Assembly: GCA_963834305.1 (NCBI GenBank) | Contig: CAWIAX010000003.1 | Location: 372,001-436,000, forward strand | Length of the DNA: 64,000 nucleotides | Source: JACCXG01 sp963834305 | GTDB taxonomy: Bacteria; Acidobacteriota; Vicinamibacteria; Vicinamibacterales; 2-12-FULL-66-21 | Direction of reading: 5' to 3' | Shown here: one piece after another, positions 21,760 through 33,929 of the stretch | Layout of the letters: each line of letters opens with the position of its first letter | How positions within the stretch are numbered: the stretch's first letter is position 1 | Program-made: the position numbers and the translations under genes | Notes under the pieces: generated by a model | Seen by the model: the letters and a program-made list of their open reading frames with translations, nothing else | The model's database searches: none | Told to the model about the DNA's origin: nothing

Positions 21760-23217
21760 ATGCGCGTTGCCCTCAAAGAGTCACAGCTCGCCCTGCGAAA
21801 CTCGACGACGCGGATCCCGTTCCGCTATGGCAGCGCCGTCCTGTCGCGCTGCCCGCAGGCCACCTGCCGGGTCGTCGTCGAATGCGACGGCCAGCTGCAG
21901 CAGGGGTTCAGCGGCGACTGCCTGCCCCCGAGCTGGTTCGACAAGTCGCCGGACAAGGACTTCGCGCGGCAGATTGCCGACATGTTCGAGGTCATCGCGC
22001 TGGCCAGGGAGGCCTACGCCGACGCCTTCCGCGCCGGCGTGGACTTCTTTCCGGCGTGGCTCGGCGCCGAGGCGGCCGTCCAGCAGCAGTCGGGCGAGTC
22101 GGGCCTCCCGCCCCTGCTGGCGAGCTTTGGATCGAGCCTGCTGGAGCGCGCCGTCCTGGATGCGGCCTGCCGCCGCCATGGGGTGGGGTTCGCGGAGGGC
22201 GCCCGCGGCAACCTGTTCGGCATCGATGCCGCGATGGTCCACGGCGGGCTGAAGGGCGCGGCTCCCCGCGACTGGCTGCCGCCTGCGCCCGCCCGGTCGC
22301 TGTACGTGCGCCAGACCGTTGGCCTCGGCGATCCGCTCACGCCCGGCGAGATTCCGCCCGCGGACCGTCTCGAAGACGGCTGGCCGCAGGCGATCGAGGA
22401 ATACGCGACGCGACGCGGGGTCCGCTACTACAAGGTCAAGGTCTCCAACCGGCTGGAGCACGATCTCGAACGCCTCACGCGTCTCGCGCGCCTTCTCGAG
22501 CACCACCTGGGCGGTGACTATCACCTGACGCTCGACGGCAACGAGCAATACAAGCGGGCCGGGGACTTCGAGGAGCTGGTCGCCGCGATCCGGGAACGGC
22601 CCGAGCTGGCCACGCTCTGGGAGAACGTCCTCGTCATCGAGCAGCCCTTCGACCGCGCCATTGCCCTGACCGCGGACCGCATCGGATCGCTGCGCGAGCT
22701 GTCGCGCGCCAAGCCGGTGATCATCGACGAATCGGACGGCACGCTGCAGGCCTACGCGCAGGCCATCGACCTGGGCTACCGCGGCGTCAGCAGCAAGGGC
22801 TGCAAGGGGGCGATCCGCAGCCTGCTCAACGCCGGGTTGACGTGGCTCCACAACGACCGCGGGCGCGGCGGCGACTTCGCGATGACCGGAGAGGATCTGT
22901 GCACCGTCGGCATCATTCCGACGCAGTCCGACCTGTGCCTGGCCGCTACGCTCGGCCTGCAGCACGTCGAGCGCAACGGCCACCATTACCATCCCGGGCT
23001 GACCTACCTGCCCGAGCCGCAGCGCCGCGCCGCCCTGGCCGCGCACGGCGATTTCTACGTGGACGAGCATGGGATAATCGGCCCCAACATCGTGGACGGC
23101 CGGCTGCGGATCGGCTCGCTGCACTGCCCGGGCTTCGGCTTCGCCGTCGAACCGGACATGGCGTCGATGGAGCCGATGGAAACCTGGACGTTCGACTCAT
23201 TGGGCTTCGAGGCCTGA
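21760..23217 (+). CDS. enolase-superfamily (mandelate racemase/muconate-lactonizing type) enzyme
   Basis: The 485-residue protein has an N-terminal capping domain and a C-terminal beta-barrel. Visible catalytic elements are the Lys motif YYKVKVSNRL near residues 222-231, the metal ligands LDGNEQY and VIEQPFD, the PVIIDESDG segment, and SSKGCKG with the second Lys. The superfamily abstracts a proton alpha to a carboxylate, giving dehydratases, epimerases or racemases for sugar acids. At 485 residues it is longer than typical members (about 370-400), mainly in the N-terminal half. The gene is 48 bases before the MetE-like gene and likely starts an operon of four genes ending with an MFS transporter. 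The substrate is unknown. Confidence 0.75.
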   Translation: MRVALKESQLALRNSTTRIPFRYGSAVLSRCPQATCRVVVECDGQLQQGFSGDCLPPSWFDKSPDKDFARQIADMFEVIALAREAYADAFRAGVDFFPAWLGAEAAVQQQSGESGLPPLLASFGSSLLERAVLDAACRRHGVGFAEGARGNLFGIDAAMVHGGLKGAAPRDWLPPAPARSLYVRQTVGLGDPLTPGEIPPADRLEDGWPQAIEEYATRRGVRYYKVKVSNRLEHDLERLTRLARLLEHHLGGDYHLTLDGNEQYKRAGDFEELVAAIRERPELATLWENVLVIEQPFDRAIALTADRIGSLRELSRAKPVIIDESDGTLQAYAQAIDLGYRGVSSKGCKGAIRSLLNAGLTWLHNDRGRGGDFAMTGEDLCTVGIIPTQSDLCLAATLGLQHVERNGHHYHPGLTYLPEPQRRAALAAHGDFYVDEHGIIGPNIVDGRLRIGSLHCPGFGFAVEPDMASMEPMETWTFDSLGFEA

Positions 23218-23265
23218 CCCCGCGCCCGCGCTACCCACTGGAGGAAAAGGGACGCACCCCGCATC

Positions 23266-24270
23266 ATGACCACCATCAAGACCACCGTCGTCGGCAGCTA
23301 TCCCGTGCCCACCTGGCTGCGCGTGTTCAGCACGCGCGAGAGCCTGCGCGATGCGATGCTGGCGGTCATCAAGACCCAGGAGCTGGCGGGGATCGACGTC
23401 GTGGCCGACGGCGAACTGTACCGCTGGGACATCAACCATGCCGAAACCAACGGCATGATCGACTACTTCCTCCGGCCGATGGACGGCATCTCGACGGACC
23501 TGACCGTGGACCAGCTGCAGCGCTGGCGGAGCACGCCGGGCCAGCACTTCCGCTCGGCGCCCCCCGGCATCGTGACCGGGCCGCTCGGCGGCGGCCGGCT
23601 CAACCTCGAGCGGGACTACCTGCTCTTTCGCGACCTGACGGCGCTGCCGCGCAAGTTCACGATCACCAGCCCCTACATGCTGGCCAGGACCGTGGGGGAC
23701 GAATACTACGGCGACCTCGAGCAGCTGGTGATGGCGCTCGCCGACGTGCTGCAGAAGCAGGTCCGCGGCATCGATGCCGACGTGGTGCAGGTGGACGAGG
23801 CGAACGTGACCGGCAATCCGCAGGATGCCCGGCTGGCGGCCGCCGGCATCAACCGGGTGCTCGAAGGGGCGAAGGGGGAGAAGGCGGTGCACCTCTGCTA
23901 CGGGAACTACGGCGGACAGACGATCCAGAAGGGCACCTACGATCGGCTGCTGGAGTTCCTGAACCTGCTGCAGTGCGATCACCTCGTCCTCGAGATCGCG
24001 CGGCGGCCGGAGCACGAGCTCGATCTGCTGAAGGACGTCCGGCCCGAGATCGGACTGGGCATCGGCGTCATCGACATCAAGGACAACGAGGTGGAGTCGG
24101 CCGAAGTCGTGGCCCGGCGCATCGAGCGGGCCGCCAAGGCCCTGGGCCCTGAACGCGTACGCTACGTGCACCCGGACTGCGGATTCTGGATGCTGCCCCG
24201 CAGCGCGGCGGACGCCAAGATGCGTTCCCTCGTCGCCGGCCGCAATCTCTTCCAGGGCCGCGGCCACTGA
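23266..24270 (+). CDS. MetE-like cobalamin-independent methyltransferase (catalytic domain only)
   Basis: The 334-residue protein is the C-terminal catalytic half of cobalamin-independent methionine synthase, as in archaeal MetE and related short forms. It starts with VVGSYPVPTWLR and continues with DVVADGELYRW. The zinc site is complete: HLCYGNYGG supplies His and Cys, LEIARRPEHEL supplies Glu, and HPDCGFWML supplies the second Cys. Because the folate-binding N-terminal half is absent, the methyl donor is uncertain. It may not make methionine and could cleave another methylated thiol or ether. A GGAGG ribosome site lies upstream (TGGAGGAAAAG). It sits between the enolase-type enzyme and the kinase with short gaps. 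Confidence 0.8.
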   Translation: MTTIKTTVVGSYPVPTWLRVFSTRESLRDAMLAVIKTQELAGIDVVADGELYRWDINHAETNGMIDYFLRPMDGISTDLTVDQLQRWRSTPGQHFRSAPPGIVTGPLGGGRLNLERDYLLFRDLTALPRKFTITSPYMLARTVGDEYYGDLEQLVMALADVLQKQVRGIDADVVQVDEANVTGNPQDARLAAAGINRVLEGAKGEKAVHLCYGNYGGQTIQKGTYDRLLEFLNLLQCDHLVLEIARRPEHELDLLKDVRPEIGLGIGVIDIKDNEVESAEVVARRIERAAKALGPERVRYVHPDCGFWMLPRSAADAKMRSLVAGRNLFQGRGH

Positions 24271-24285
24271 CCATCAGCGACCGCG

Positions 24286-25491
24286 ATGCCGAACTCCGTG
24301 CCGCTGCCGCATCCAGCAGACGCCACCACCCGCACCGCCCGCTCGGGCTTCGTCCGGCGGACGCACCATCGCGATCTGCTGGAAGCCGGCCAACGCATCG
24401 TGAGCCCCGAGTCGGGGCTGACCTACCGGGTTGAGCGGCTGCTCGGCCAGGGCGGGTTCGGGCAGGTCTATCTGGCCCGGCGCCTTGGACGCTCGGACGA
24501 GGTGCCCGAGACCGTCTGCATCAAGGCCAGCAGGCACATCGACGGCTGGCTGCGCGAGGCCTATTTCGGCATGCTCCTGGCCGGGCATCCCCGCGCGATC
24601 CGCATCTTCGACAGGTTTCCCCTCACCGTCCTCTCGTCTGCCGGCAGGGAGCGGGTCGTCTATTGCCTCGCCCTGGAGTACGCGGCGCACGGCGACCTGA
24701 GCGCGTTCCTCGCGGCCGGCGCGAAAGGCTGGACCGAGAGCGGCGCCCGGCGCGAGATTGCCGGGATCCTCGAGGTGCTCGGCAAGCTCCACCGCGGGCA
24801 CACGCTGCACCGCGACCTCACACCGATGAACGTCTTCGTGTGCGACAAGCGGCGCCTCAAGCTCGGCGACTTCGGCATCGCCAGGCAGCAGAGCGACATG
24901 CGCGGGATCACCGTCCGCACCCTGAACGCCATGACGGCCCCGAGCGACATCCTGGCCCGGACGGCGCCGAAATGGCAGGCGCGTGACGACGTGTATCAGG
25001 TGGGACAGCTGCTCGGGATGCTGGTCAAGGGAGATGCGCACGCGAGGATCCGGCCGCCGGACGTGCGCGGGCTGTCGTGCAGCGATCACCTGAAGGAGAT
25101 CGTGTACCGGTGCATCGGCGAGCGGCGCAAGCGCTACGAGAGCGCCGCCGAGATGATCGAGGCGCTGCGCAATCCTCCGCCCTCGCTGCAGGCGGGCGTG
25201 GTGCGGAGCCTCAAGGGCGTGCACCTGGCGTTCACCGGCATCCTCAGCCGCCCGCGCAAGGAGGCGATCGCGGCCGCGACGCGGGCGGGGGCGATCGTCC
25301 ATGGCGGGCCCTCTTCGCAGACCACCGTGGTGGTGCGCGGGCGGCCCAACGCGCTGCAGGCGGCCGGGCGCGACGGCGGGCTGAAGCTGATGGAGATCAA
25401 GCGGCTCCGCGAGAAGGGGCAGCGGATCACGCTGATGAACGAGACGCAGTTCTGGCGGCTCGCCGCCCCCTCTTCTCCGCGCGCGCGCTGA
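24286..25491 (+). CDS. Ser/Thr protein kinase with C-terminal BRCT domain
   Basis: The 401-residue protein starts with a eukaryotic-type kinase: glycine loop GQGGFGQVYLAR (residues 54-65), Lys in VCIKAS (about 80), catalytic loop HRDLTPMN (175-182) and DFG (195-197). The active-site residues are all kept, so it should be active. Residues about 306-390 (LKGVHLAFTGILSRPRKEAI...; RITLMNETQFWRL) form a BRCT domain of the DNA-ligase type, a phosphopeptide- or DNA-end-binding module. No membrane helix is present, unlike PknB-type receptors. It begins 15 bases after the MetE-like gene and ends just before the MFS gene. The role is unknown; the BRCT part may bind its own phosphorylated targets. Confidence 0.8.
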   Translation: MPNSVPLPHPADATTRTARSGFVRRTHHRDLLEAGQRIVSPESGLTYRVERLLGQGGFGQVYLARRLGRSDEVPETVCIKASRHIDGWLREAYFGMLLAGHPRAIRIFDRFPLTVLSSAGRERVVYCLALEYAAHGDLSAFLAAGAKGWTESGARREIAGILEVLGKLHRGHTLHRDLTPMNVFVCDKRRLKLGDFGIARQQSDMRGITVRTLNAMTAPSDILARTAPKWQARDDVYQVGQLLGMLVKGDAHARIRPPDVRGLSCSDHLKEIVYRCIGERRKRYESAAEMIEALRNPPPSLQAGVVRSLKGVHLAFTGILSRPRKEAIAAATRAGAIVHGGPSSQTTVVVRGRPNALQAAGRDGGLKLMEIKRLREKGQRITLMNETQFWRLAAPSSPRAR

Positions 25492-25505
25492 CTGGAGCCA
25501 TGCCC

Positions 25506-26831
25506 ATGAAAGGCCGCCTGTTCTTCTGGTCGCTGACGTCGGCCCTTGCCGGCTTTCTCTTCGGCTTCGACACCGTGGTCATTTCCGGCGCGGAGCAGAC
25601 CATCCAGGCGCTGTGGTCGCTGAGCCCGGCGATGCACGGCGTCGCCATGGCCTCGGCGCTCTACGGCACCGTGCTCGGGTCGCTGGTCGGCGGCTGGCCG
25701 ACCGACCGCTACGGGCGCCGGGCGACGCTCCTGTGGATTGGCGTGCTCTACTTCATCTCCGCGGTCTGGTCCGGCCTCGCCACCGACGTCTATTCGTTCA
25801 TCCTGGCGCGCTTCATCGGCGGCCTCGGCGTCGGCATCTCGACGGTCGCGGCGCCGCTCTACATTGCCGAGATCTCGCCGCCGGAATGGCGCGGGCGCCT
25901 CGCCGGCATGTTCCAGTTCAACATCGTCTTCGGCATCCTCGTGGCGTTCCTGTCGAACGCGCTGCTCGGCGGCATCGGCGACAATGCCTGGCGGTGGATG
26001 CTCGGCGTGGAGGCCATCCCGGCGCTGATCTACACGGTGCTGTGCTTCGGCATTCCGGAAAGCCCGCGCTGGCTGATTGCGCGCAAGGGGGACCGCGCCG
26101 CCGGGGTCGAGGTGCTGCGGCTCATCCAGCCCGAGGCGGCGCCGGAGGTGATCGCGATGACGGCCGACGTCATCGAGGCGTCCGCGGCGGACCGCCTGAC
26201 CGCCGGGCGCTTCTGGACGTACGGCCTGCGGATCCCGATCATGCTGGCGTTCCTGGTGGCGTTCTTCAACCAGCTCTCCGGCATCAACGCGATGCTCTAC
26301 TTCGCGCCGCGCATCTTCGAGATGACCGGGCTCGGCGCGCAGGCGGCCCTGCTGCAGTCGATCGGCATCGGCGTCACGAACCTCGTGTTCACGTTCGTCG
26401 GCCTGTGGCTGATCGACCGGCTCGGGCGGCGCACGCTGCTGTTCATCGGGTCGTTCGGCTACATCGCGTCGCTCGGCCTGACGTCGTGGGCCTTCTTCAC
26501 CGGCAACGTCGCCATCGTCCCGGCCTGCATCTTCGCCTTCATCGCCGCCCACGCCGTCGGCCAGGGGGCGGTGATCTGGGTGCTCATCTCCGAGATCTTC
26601 CCGAACCGGCACCGGGCCGGCGGCCAGGCGCTCGGCAGCTTCACGCACTGGATGTTCGCGGCGCTGCTGACGACGTTCTTTCCCGGCATGGTGACGGCGT
26701 TCGCGCCCGGCTACGTGTTCCTGTTCTTCTGCGGCATGATGGTGCTGCAGCTCATCTGGGTGATGTTCATGGTGCCGGAGACGAAGGGCGTGCCGCTGGA
26801 AGACATGCAGCGCACGCTCGGGATCGCGTGA
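25506..26831 (+). CDS. MFS sugar-porter family transporter
   Basis: The 441-residue protein has 12 membrane helices and the sugar-porter signatures: GFDTVVISGA in helix 1, DRYGRRATLL after helix 2, PLYIAEISPPEWRGR, PESPRWL, FNQLSGINAMLYFAPRIF, DRLGRRTLL and the final PETKGVPLEDM. It imports a sugar or polyol with protons. ATG 25506 (MKGRLFF) is favoured over ATG 25500, because GGAG at 25494-25497 is 8 bases from it but only 2 from the first. The gene follows the kinase within 15 bases and ends the four-gene run, so the enolase-type enzyme may act on the imported sugar acid. Confidence 0.85.
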   Translation: MKGRLFFWSLTSALAGFLFGFDTVVISGAEQTIQALWSLSPAMHGVAMASALYGTVLGSLVGGWPTDRYGRRATLLWIGVLYFISAVWSGLATDVYSFILARFIGGLGVGISTVAAPLYIAEISPPEWRGRLAGMFQFNIVFGILVAFLSNALLGGIGDNAWRWMLGVEAIPALIYTVLCFGIPESPRWLIARKGDRAAGVEVLRLIQPEAAPEVIAMTADVIEASAADRLTAGRFWTYGLRIPIMLAFLVAFFNQLSGINAMLYFAPRIFEMTGLGAQAALLQSIGIGVTNLVFTFVGLWLIDRLGRRTLLFIGSFGYIASLGLTSWAFFTGNVAIVPACIFAFIAAHAVGQGAVIWVLISEIFPNRHRAGGQALGSFTHWMFAALLTTFFPGMVTAFAPGYVFLFFCGMMVLQLIWVMFMVPETKGVPLEDMQRTLGIA

Positions 26832-26859
26832 CCGCCGCGGCCGATTGGGGCCGCCCGGG

Positions 26860-26888
26860 TTGACACCTCCTCGCGTCTCCCGCATCCT
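26860..26888 (+). promoter_or_regulatory. possible promoter of the Cus-type operon
   Basis: TTGACA at 26860-26865 is followed after 17 bases by CATCCT at 26883-26888, a poor -10. It lies directly before the first gene of the metal-efflux operon. If used, the transcript would begin within a few bases of the GTG start at 26896, almost leaderless. Confidence 0.2.
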
Positions 26889-26895
26889 TGGTGAA

Positions 26896-27297
26896 GTGCG
26901 TTCCATCAGCCATCGTCTTTCGGCGCTTCTCGTGGCGCTGGCGCTCCTCGCCAGCCCGCTGACGCTGTGCGCTGGCTGGGTGGCAACGCCTGAAGCGCGG
27001 ATGGCATGCTGCGCCGGCGCCGAGGGGTGCCCGATGCACGCCTCCGGGCACGACTCGGGCGCGCCCGAAGCCGTCACCCAGGCGGACGCGGATCGCTGCT
27101 GCGGCGCCGCAGAACAAGACGACGCCTCGTCGTCTTCGGTGATGCTGACGTTCGGCGTCTCGATCGCGCCGGTGGCGAGCCCCGTACCGTTGATGGTGCC
27201 CGCTACCGCCCCCCAGCCCGACGCCTGGCGCAGGCGGCTGCCGCTGCCAGGCAGCCCCCCCGCGCCGCACCTCCTGCTCTCCGTCCTGATCGTCTAG
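26896..27297 (+). CDS. small secreted Cys/His-containing protein at the head of the Cus-type operon
   Basis: I do not recognise a named family. GTG 26896 gives a signal peptide (ALLVALALLASPLTLCAGW) and a mature part with metal-ligand clusters ACCAGAEGCPMHASGHDSG and RCCGAAEQDD. It ends with PPAPHLLLSVLIV, a hydrophobic C-terminus. Proteins of this build are frequent first genes of heavy-metal RND operons, so periplasmic copper or silver handling is inferred. An earlier ATG at 26845 is possible but would give an unusual N-terminus. The gap to cusA is 87 bases and holds an alternating purine-pyrimidine tract. Confidence 0.55.
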   Translation: MRSISHRLSALLVALALLASPLTLCAGWVATPEARMACCAGAEGCPMHASGHDSGAPEAVTQADADRCCGAAEQDDASSSSVMLTFGVSIAPVASPVPLMVPATAPQPDAWRRRLPLPGSPPAPHLLLSVLIV

Positions 27298-27341
27298 CCA
27301 CCACAGTCGTCGTGTGTCTGCCCGGCAACTCCCGGGCTCCA

Positions 27342-27368
27342 GTACGCGTGCGTACGCGCGCGTGCATG
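27342..27368. repeat. 27-base perfect alternating purine-pyrimidine tract
   Basis: Every base from G27342 to G27368 alternates purine and pyrimidine, mostly CG, GT and AC steps, the composition that most readily forms Z-DNA. Its first part is an inverted repeat GTACGC-GT-GCGTAC. It ends 16 bases before the cusA ATG. Confidence 0.6.
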
Positions 27369-27384
27369 ACGAGTGTCGTGGATC

Positions 27385-30974
<3,590 letters not shown>

Positions 30975-30978
<4 letters not shown>

Positions 30979-32306
30979 GGACGCAGGTGGCACTTGTGGT
31001 GATGCTGGGAATGCTCGGGCCGGCGCGGCTCGCTGCCGCGCAGGCCGACGCGCGCGAGTCCGCCGCCGCCCTGGCCCGGCAGCATGTCGATCCGGCCAAC
31101 GGCCTCAGCGTCGAAGCCGCGGTCGCACAGGCACTCGAGCAGGAACCTGCGTTCCAGAGCGCCCGGCATGAGGTCGATGTGGCGCGCGGGCTGCGCCTGC
31201 AGGCTGGCCTCCGGCCGAACCCGACGGTCTCGTTCATGCAGCAGGCTGAGCCCGCCGGCCTGGACAGGCAAACGCGCCTCGAGATCGCCTGGCCGCTCGA
31301 CCTGTTCCGGAAAGCCGGCCGCGTCCAGGTCGCGGACCGGCAGATCGACACCGCGCGCCACGTCCTGGCCGATCGCGCCCGCCTCCTGGCCGAAGAGGTG
31401 CGGACGAAGTACGGCGCCGTCGCGATCGCGCTGCGCGAGCTGGCCGTGCTCGACGACCTCTACGACACCGTGTCGCGGCAACAGGGACTCATCGCGGCCC
31501 GGGTGGAGGAAGGGGCCACGCCGCGGCTCGAGCGCGACGTCCTTCGCGTCGAGGTGCAGCGGCTCGAATCGGAGCGCCTGCTCCAGGCGGGCACGGTGGA
31601 ACGCGCGCTGGTCGAGTTGAAGCGGGCGCTGGGCATGGCCGCCGACGCGCCGCTGAAGGTGAAGCACACGCTGGAGGAGCTGGTCCTGCGGGCGGCGCCA
31701 CCGCCGGGTCCAGCCGAAGACCACGCGCTGGCCGGCGCCCGCCCGGATGTCGCGGCGGCGGAGTCGCGCGTCGAGGCGGCCGACGCGCAGGTCGAGCGCG
31801 TTCGGCGCGAGGGCCGCGTGGACGTCAGCCTCTTCGCCGCCTACATGCGCATGGACTCCGGCTTCCCGCAGCGCGGCTTCGGCATCGCGGGCGGCCTGGA
31901 GCCGGTCCGCGGCATCTTCCACTACGTCGCGGCCGGCGCGTCGGTGACGGTGCCGCTGTTCGACCGGAAGCAGGGGGAGGCGGCCGCGGCCAGGGCGGAG
32001 CGGGCAGGCGCATCGGCGCGGCTGGAGGCGGCCCGGCTGACCGAGCTGGCCGAGATCGCCGCGGCTCGGGCCCGCGATGCGCATGCCCGCCAGGCGGTGG
32101 CGGTCTACACGTCCGAAGCCAGTTCACTGGCCCGGCAGAACCTGGCGGTTGTCGCTGAAACTCACGCGCTCGGCCGCGTTTCGATTTTCGATGTGCTGGG
32201 CGAGCAGCGGCGGTATCTGGATCTGGAGCGGGCCTTCACGCGGGCGCTGGGCGAGGCGTACCAGGCACGGCAGGCGCTCGCGCTGGCGCTGGGAGAGGTG
32301 CGATGA
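30975..32306 (+). CDS. cusC: CusC-type TolC-family outer-membrane channel
   Basis: The 443-residue protein has a signal peptide (ending AAAQAD) and two outer-membrane-efflux (OEP) repeats rich in coiled coil, for example RLRLQAGLRPNP-like and LARQNLAVVAETHALGRVSI. TolC-type channels form trimers spanning the outer membrane and dock to RND pumps. ATG 30975 overlaps the pump's TGA (ATGA), and its own TGA overlaps the next ATG, so the three genes are translationally coupled. No N-terminal lipobox Cys is visible, unlike E. coli CusC. The frame is intact. Confidence 0.85.
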
Positions 32307-33871
32307 GGCAGTGGGCAGTACTTGTCGCGGCTGGCGTGGCGCTGCTGGCCGCTGGCGCCGGCGGAATGTACATGGTCATGCGGCCGGCGCAGGGGCCACA
32401 GGCGTTCCCCGGCCGGCCGGACGCTCCGTCCGAACGCGCCCCGGCGCGCCCCGCGTCCGCCGAAGCGCCCGGCTCGCCGTTGCCGGACGTTGTCGTCACC
32501 CTCGGACCGGACGCCGTCAATCGCGCAGGCATCACGACCGCACCTGTCGCGGCCGGGAGCGCCGCTCCCGGCCTGCGGCTGCCGGGGGTGGTCGCGCCGA
32601 ATGCCTACCGGCAGGTCGCCGTCACGCCGCTCGTTGCCGGCCGCGTCACCCAGGTGGCCGTCGAACTCGGCCAGACGGTGCGAAGAGGCCAGCCGATGGC
32701 CCGAGTGTTCAGCCCGGAGCTGTCGGAGGCGTACACCAGGTACACGTCGGCACGCGCCGAGCTTGGAGCCCACGAGCTGGAGCTCCAGCGGACGGAGAAG
32801 CTCGTTGAGATTGGCGCGGCCAGCCGGCAGGAGCTCGAACGCATCCATGCCGAGCACACGGCGAAGACCGCTGAAGTCCAGACCGCGCGGGCGCGGCTCG
32901 AGCTGCTGGGTGTGCCGCGCGCGGCGCTCGACGGCGAGTCCGCGCCTGACGCCGGCGCCAGCGCCAGCGTGCCTGCGCCCATCTCCGGTGTGGTCACCGA
33001 GCGTCTGGCCAACGTCGGATTGAATGTGGACCCGTCCACCACGCTCTTCACAGTGACGGACCTGTCCACGGTGTGGGTGGTGGCGGACGTCTACGAGAAG
33101 GATTTCGCACAGGTGCGGGTCGGCAGCGCCGCAACCGTCACGATGGCGGCATATCCGGAGCTCGCGCTGGAGGGTCGCACCAGCTACATCGATCCACAGC
33201 TCAACCTGCAGACGCGGACGGCTCAGGTCAGGGTCGAGGTCCCGAACCCGCGGAACGACCTCCGGCTCGGCATGTACGCCGATGTCGTCATTGCGCAGGC
33301 TGGCGCCCAGGCACGCCCCGTGGTCCGCCGCAGTGCCGTGCAGAACGTCGGCGACCGGCAGGTCGTCTATCTGGTGAACCCCGCGGCGCCGGGAACCTTC
33401 ACGGAACGCGAGGTTCGACTCGCGCCTGGCTCCGGCGATGCGGTGGAGGTGCTGTCGGGCCTGCAGCCCGGCGACGTGGTGGTGACGGAAGGCAGCTTCT
33501 TCGTGCGAGCCGAACGCGAGCGGCTCGGGCTTCGGCCATCCTCTCCGGCCGGTGCAGGAACGGGATCGCCGGCTGCCACGTCAGCCACCGGCGGCGCCAG
33601 CCGGACGAACGTGCAGACCGCCAAGGTCCGGGTGGGCGAGGCGGGCTTCGAGCCGGCCCGGCTGACGCTCCGTGCCGGCGTGCCGGCGCGCCTCACCTTT
33701 GTGCGGACCACGGACAACACGTGCGCCACCGAGGTCGTGTTTCCGTCGTTGGACGTGAAGCGCACGCTGCCGCTGAATCAGCCGGTTGCGATCGACCTGA
33801 CGCCCGCGAAGGGCGAGCTGACGTTCGCCTGCGGCATGAACATGTTCCGGGGTGCGATCGTCGCGGAGTAG
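32303..33871 (+). CDS. cusB: CusB-type periplasmic adaptor with C-terminal cupredoxin-like domain
   Basis: The 522-residue protein begins with a membrane anchor (LVAAGVALLAAGAGGMYMV). Membrane-fusion-protein elements follow: barrel-sandwich VAVTPLVAGRVTQVAVELGQ, an alpha-hairpin (residues about 150-215), PAPISGVVTERLANVGLNV, and a beta-barrel with VWVVADVYEKDF. After a linker rich in Ala, Gly and Thr, residues about 435-522 form a cupredoxin-like fold: TCATEVVFPSLDVKRTLPL and GELTFACGMNMFRGAIV, with Cys, His/Met candidates for copper. Adaptors normally end before this domain, so it is a fusion. It links pump and channel and may load metal directly. Confidence 0.85.
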   Translation: MRQWAVLVAAGVALLAAGAGGMYMVMRPAQGPQAFPGRPDAPSERAPARPASAEAPGSPLPDVVVTLGPDAVNRAGITTAPVAAGSAAPGLRLPGVVAPNAYRQVAVTPLVAGRVTQVAVELGQTVRRGQPMARVFSPELSEAYTRYTSARAELGAHELELQRTEKLVEIGAASRQELERIHAEHTAKTAEVQTARARLELLGVPRAALDGESAPDAGASASVPAPISGVVTERLANVGLNVDPSTTLFTVTDLSTVWVVADVYEKDFAQVRVGSAATVTMAAYPELALEGRTSYIDPQLNLQTRTAQVRVEVPNPRNDLRLGMYADVVIAQAGAQARPVVRRSAVQNVGDRQVVYLVNPAAPGTFTEREVRLAPGSGDAVEVLSGLQPGDVVVTEGSFFVRAERERLGLRPSSPAGAGTGSPAATSATGGASRTNVQTAKVRVGEAGFEPARLTLRAGVPARLTFVRTTDNTCATEVVFPSLDVKRTLPLNQPVAIDLTPAKGELTFACGMNMFRGAIVAE

Positions 33872-33929
33872 CGGGGTCGCGCTGCCAGCGGCGGCCAGTC
33901 CGCCCTCGGGCTCGAGCGTGTTCGCGCGC

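Noticed and set aside
33872..33929. A rho-independent terminator between the cus operon and the methyltransferase
   Set aside because: Only a 5-base stem (GGCGG/CCGCC at 33890-33904) with no T-run.
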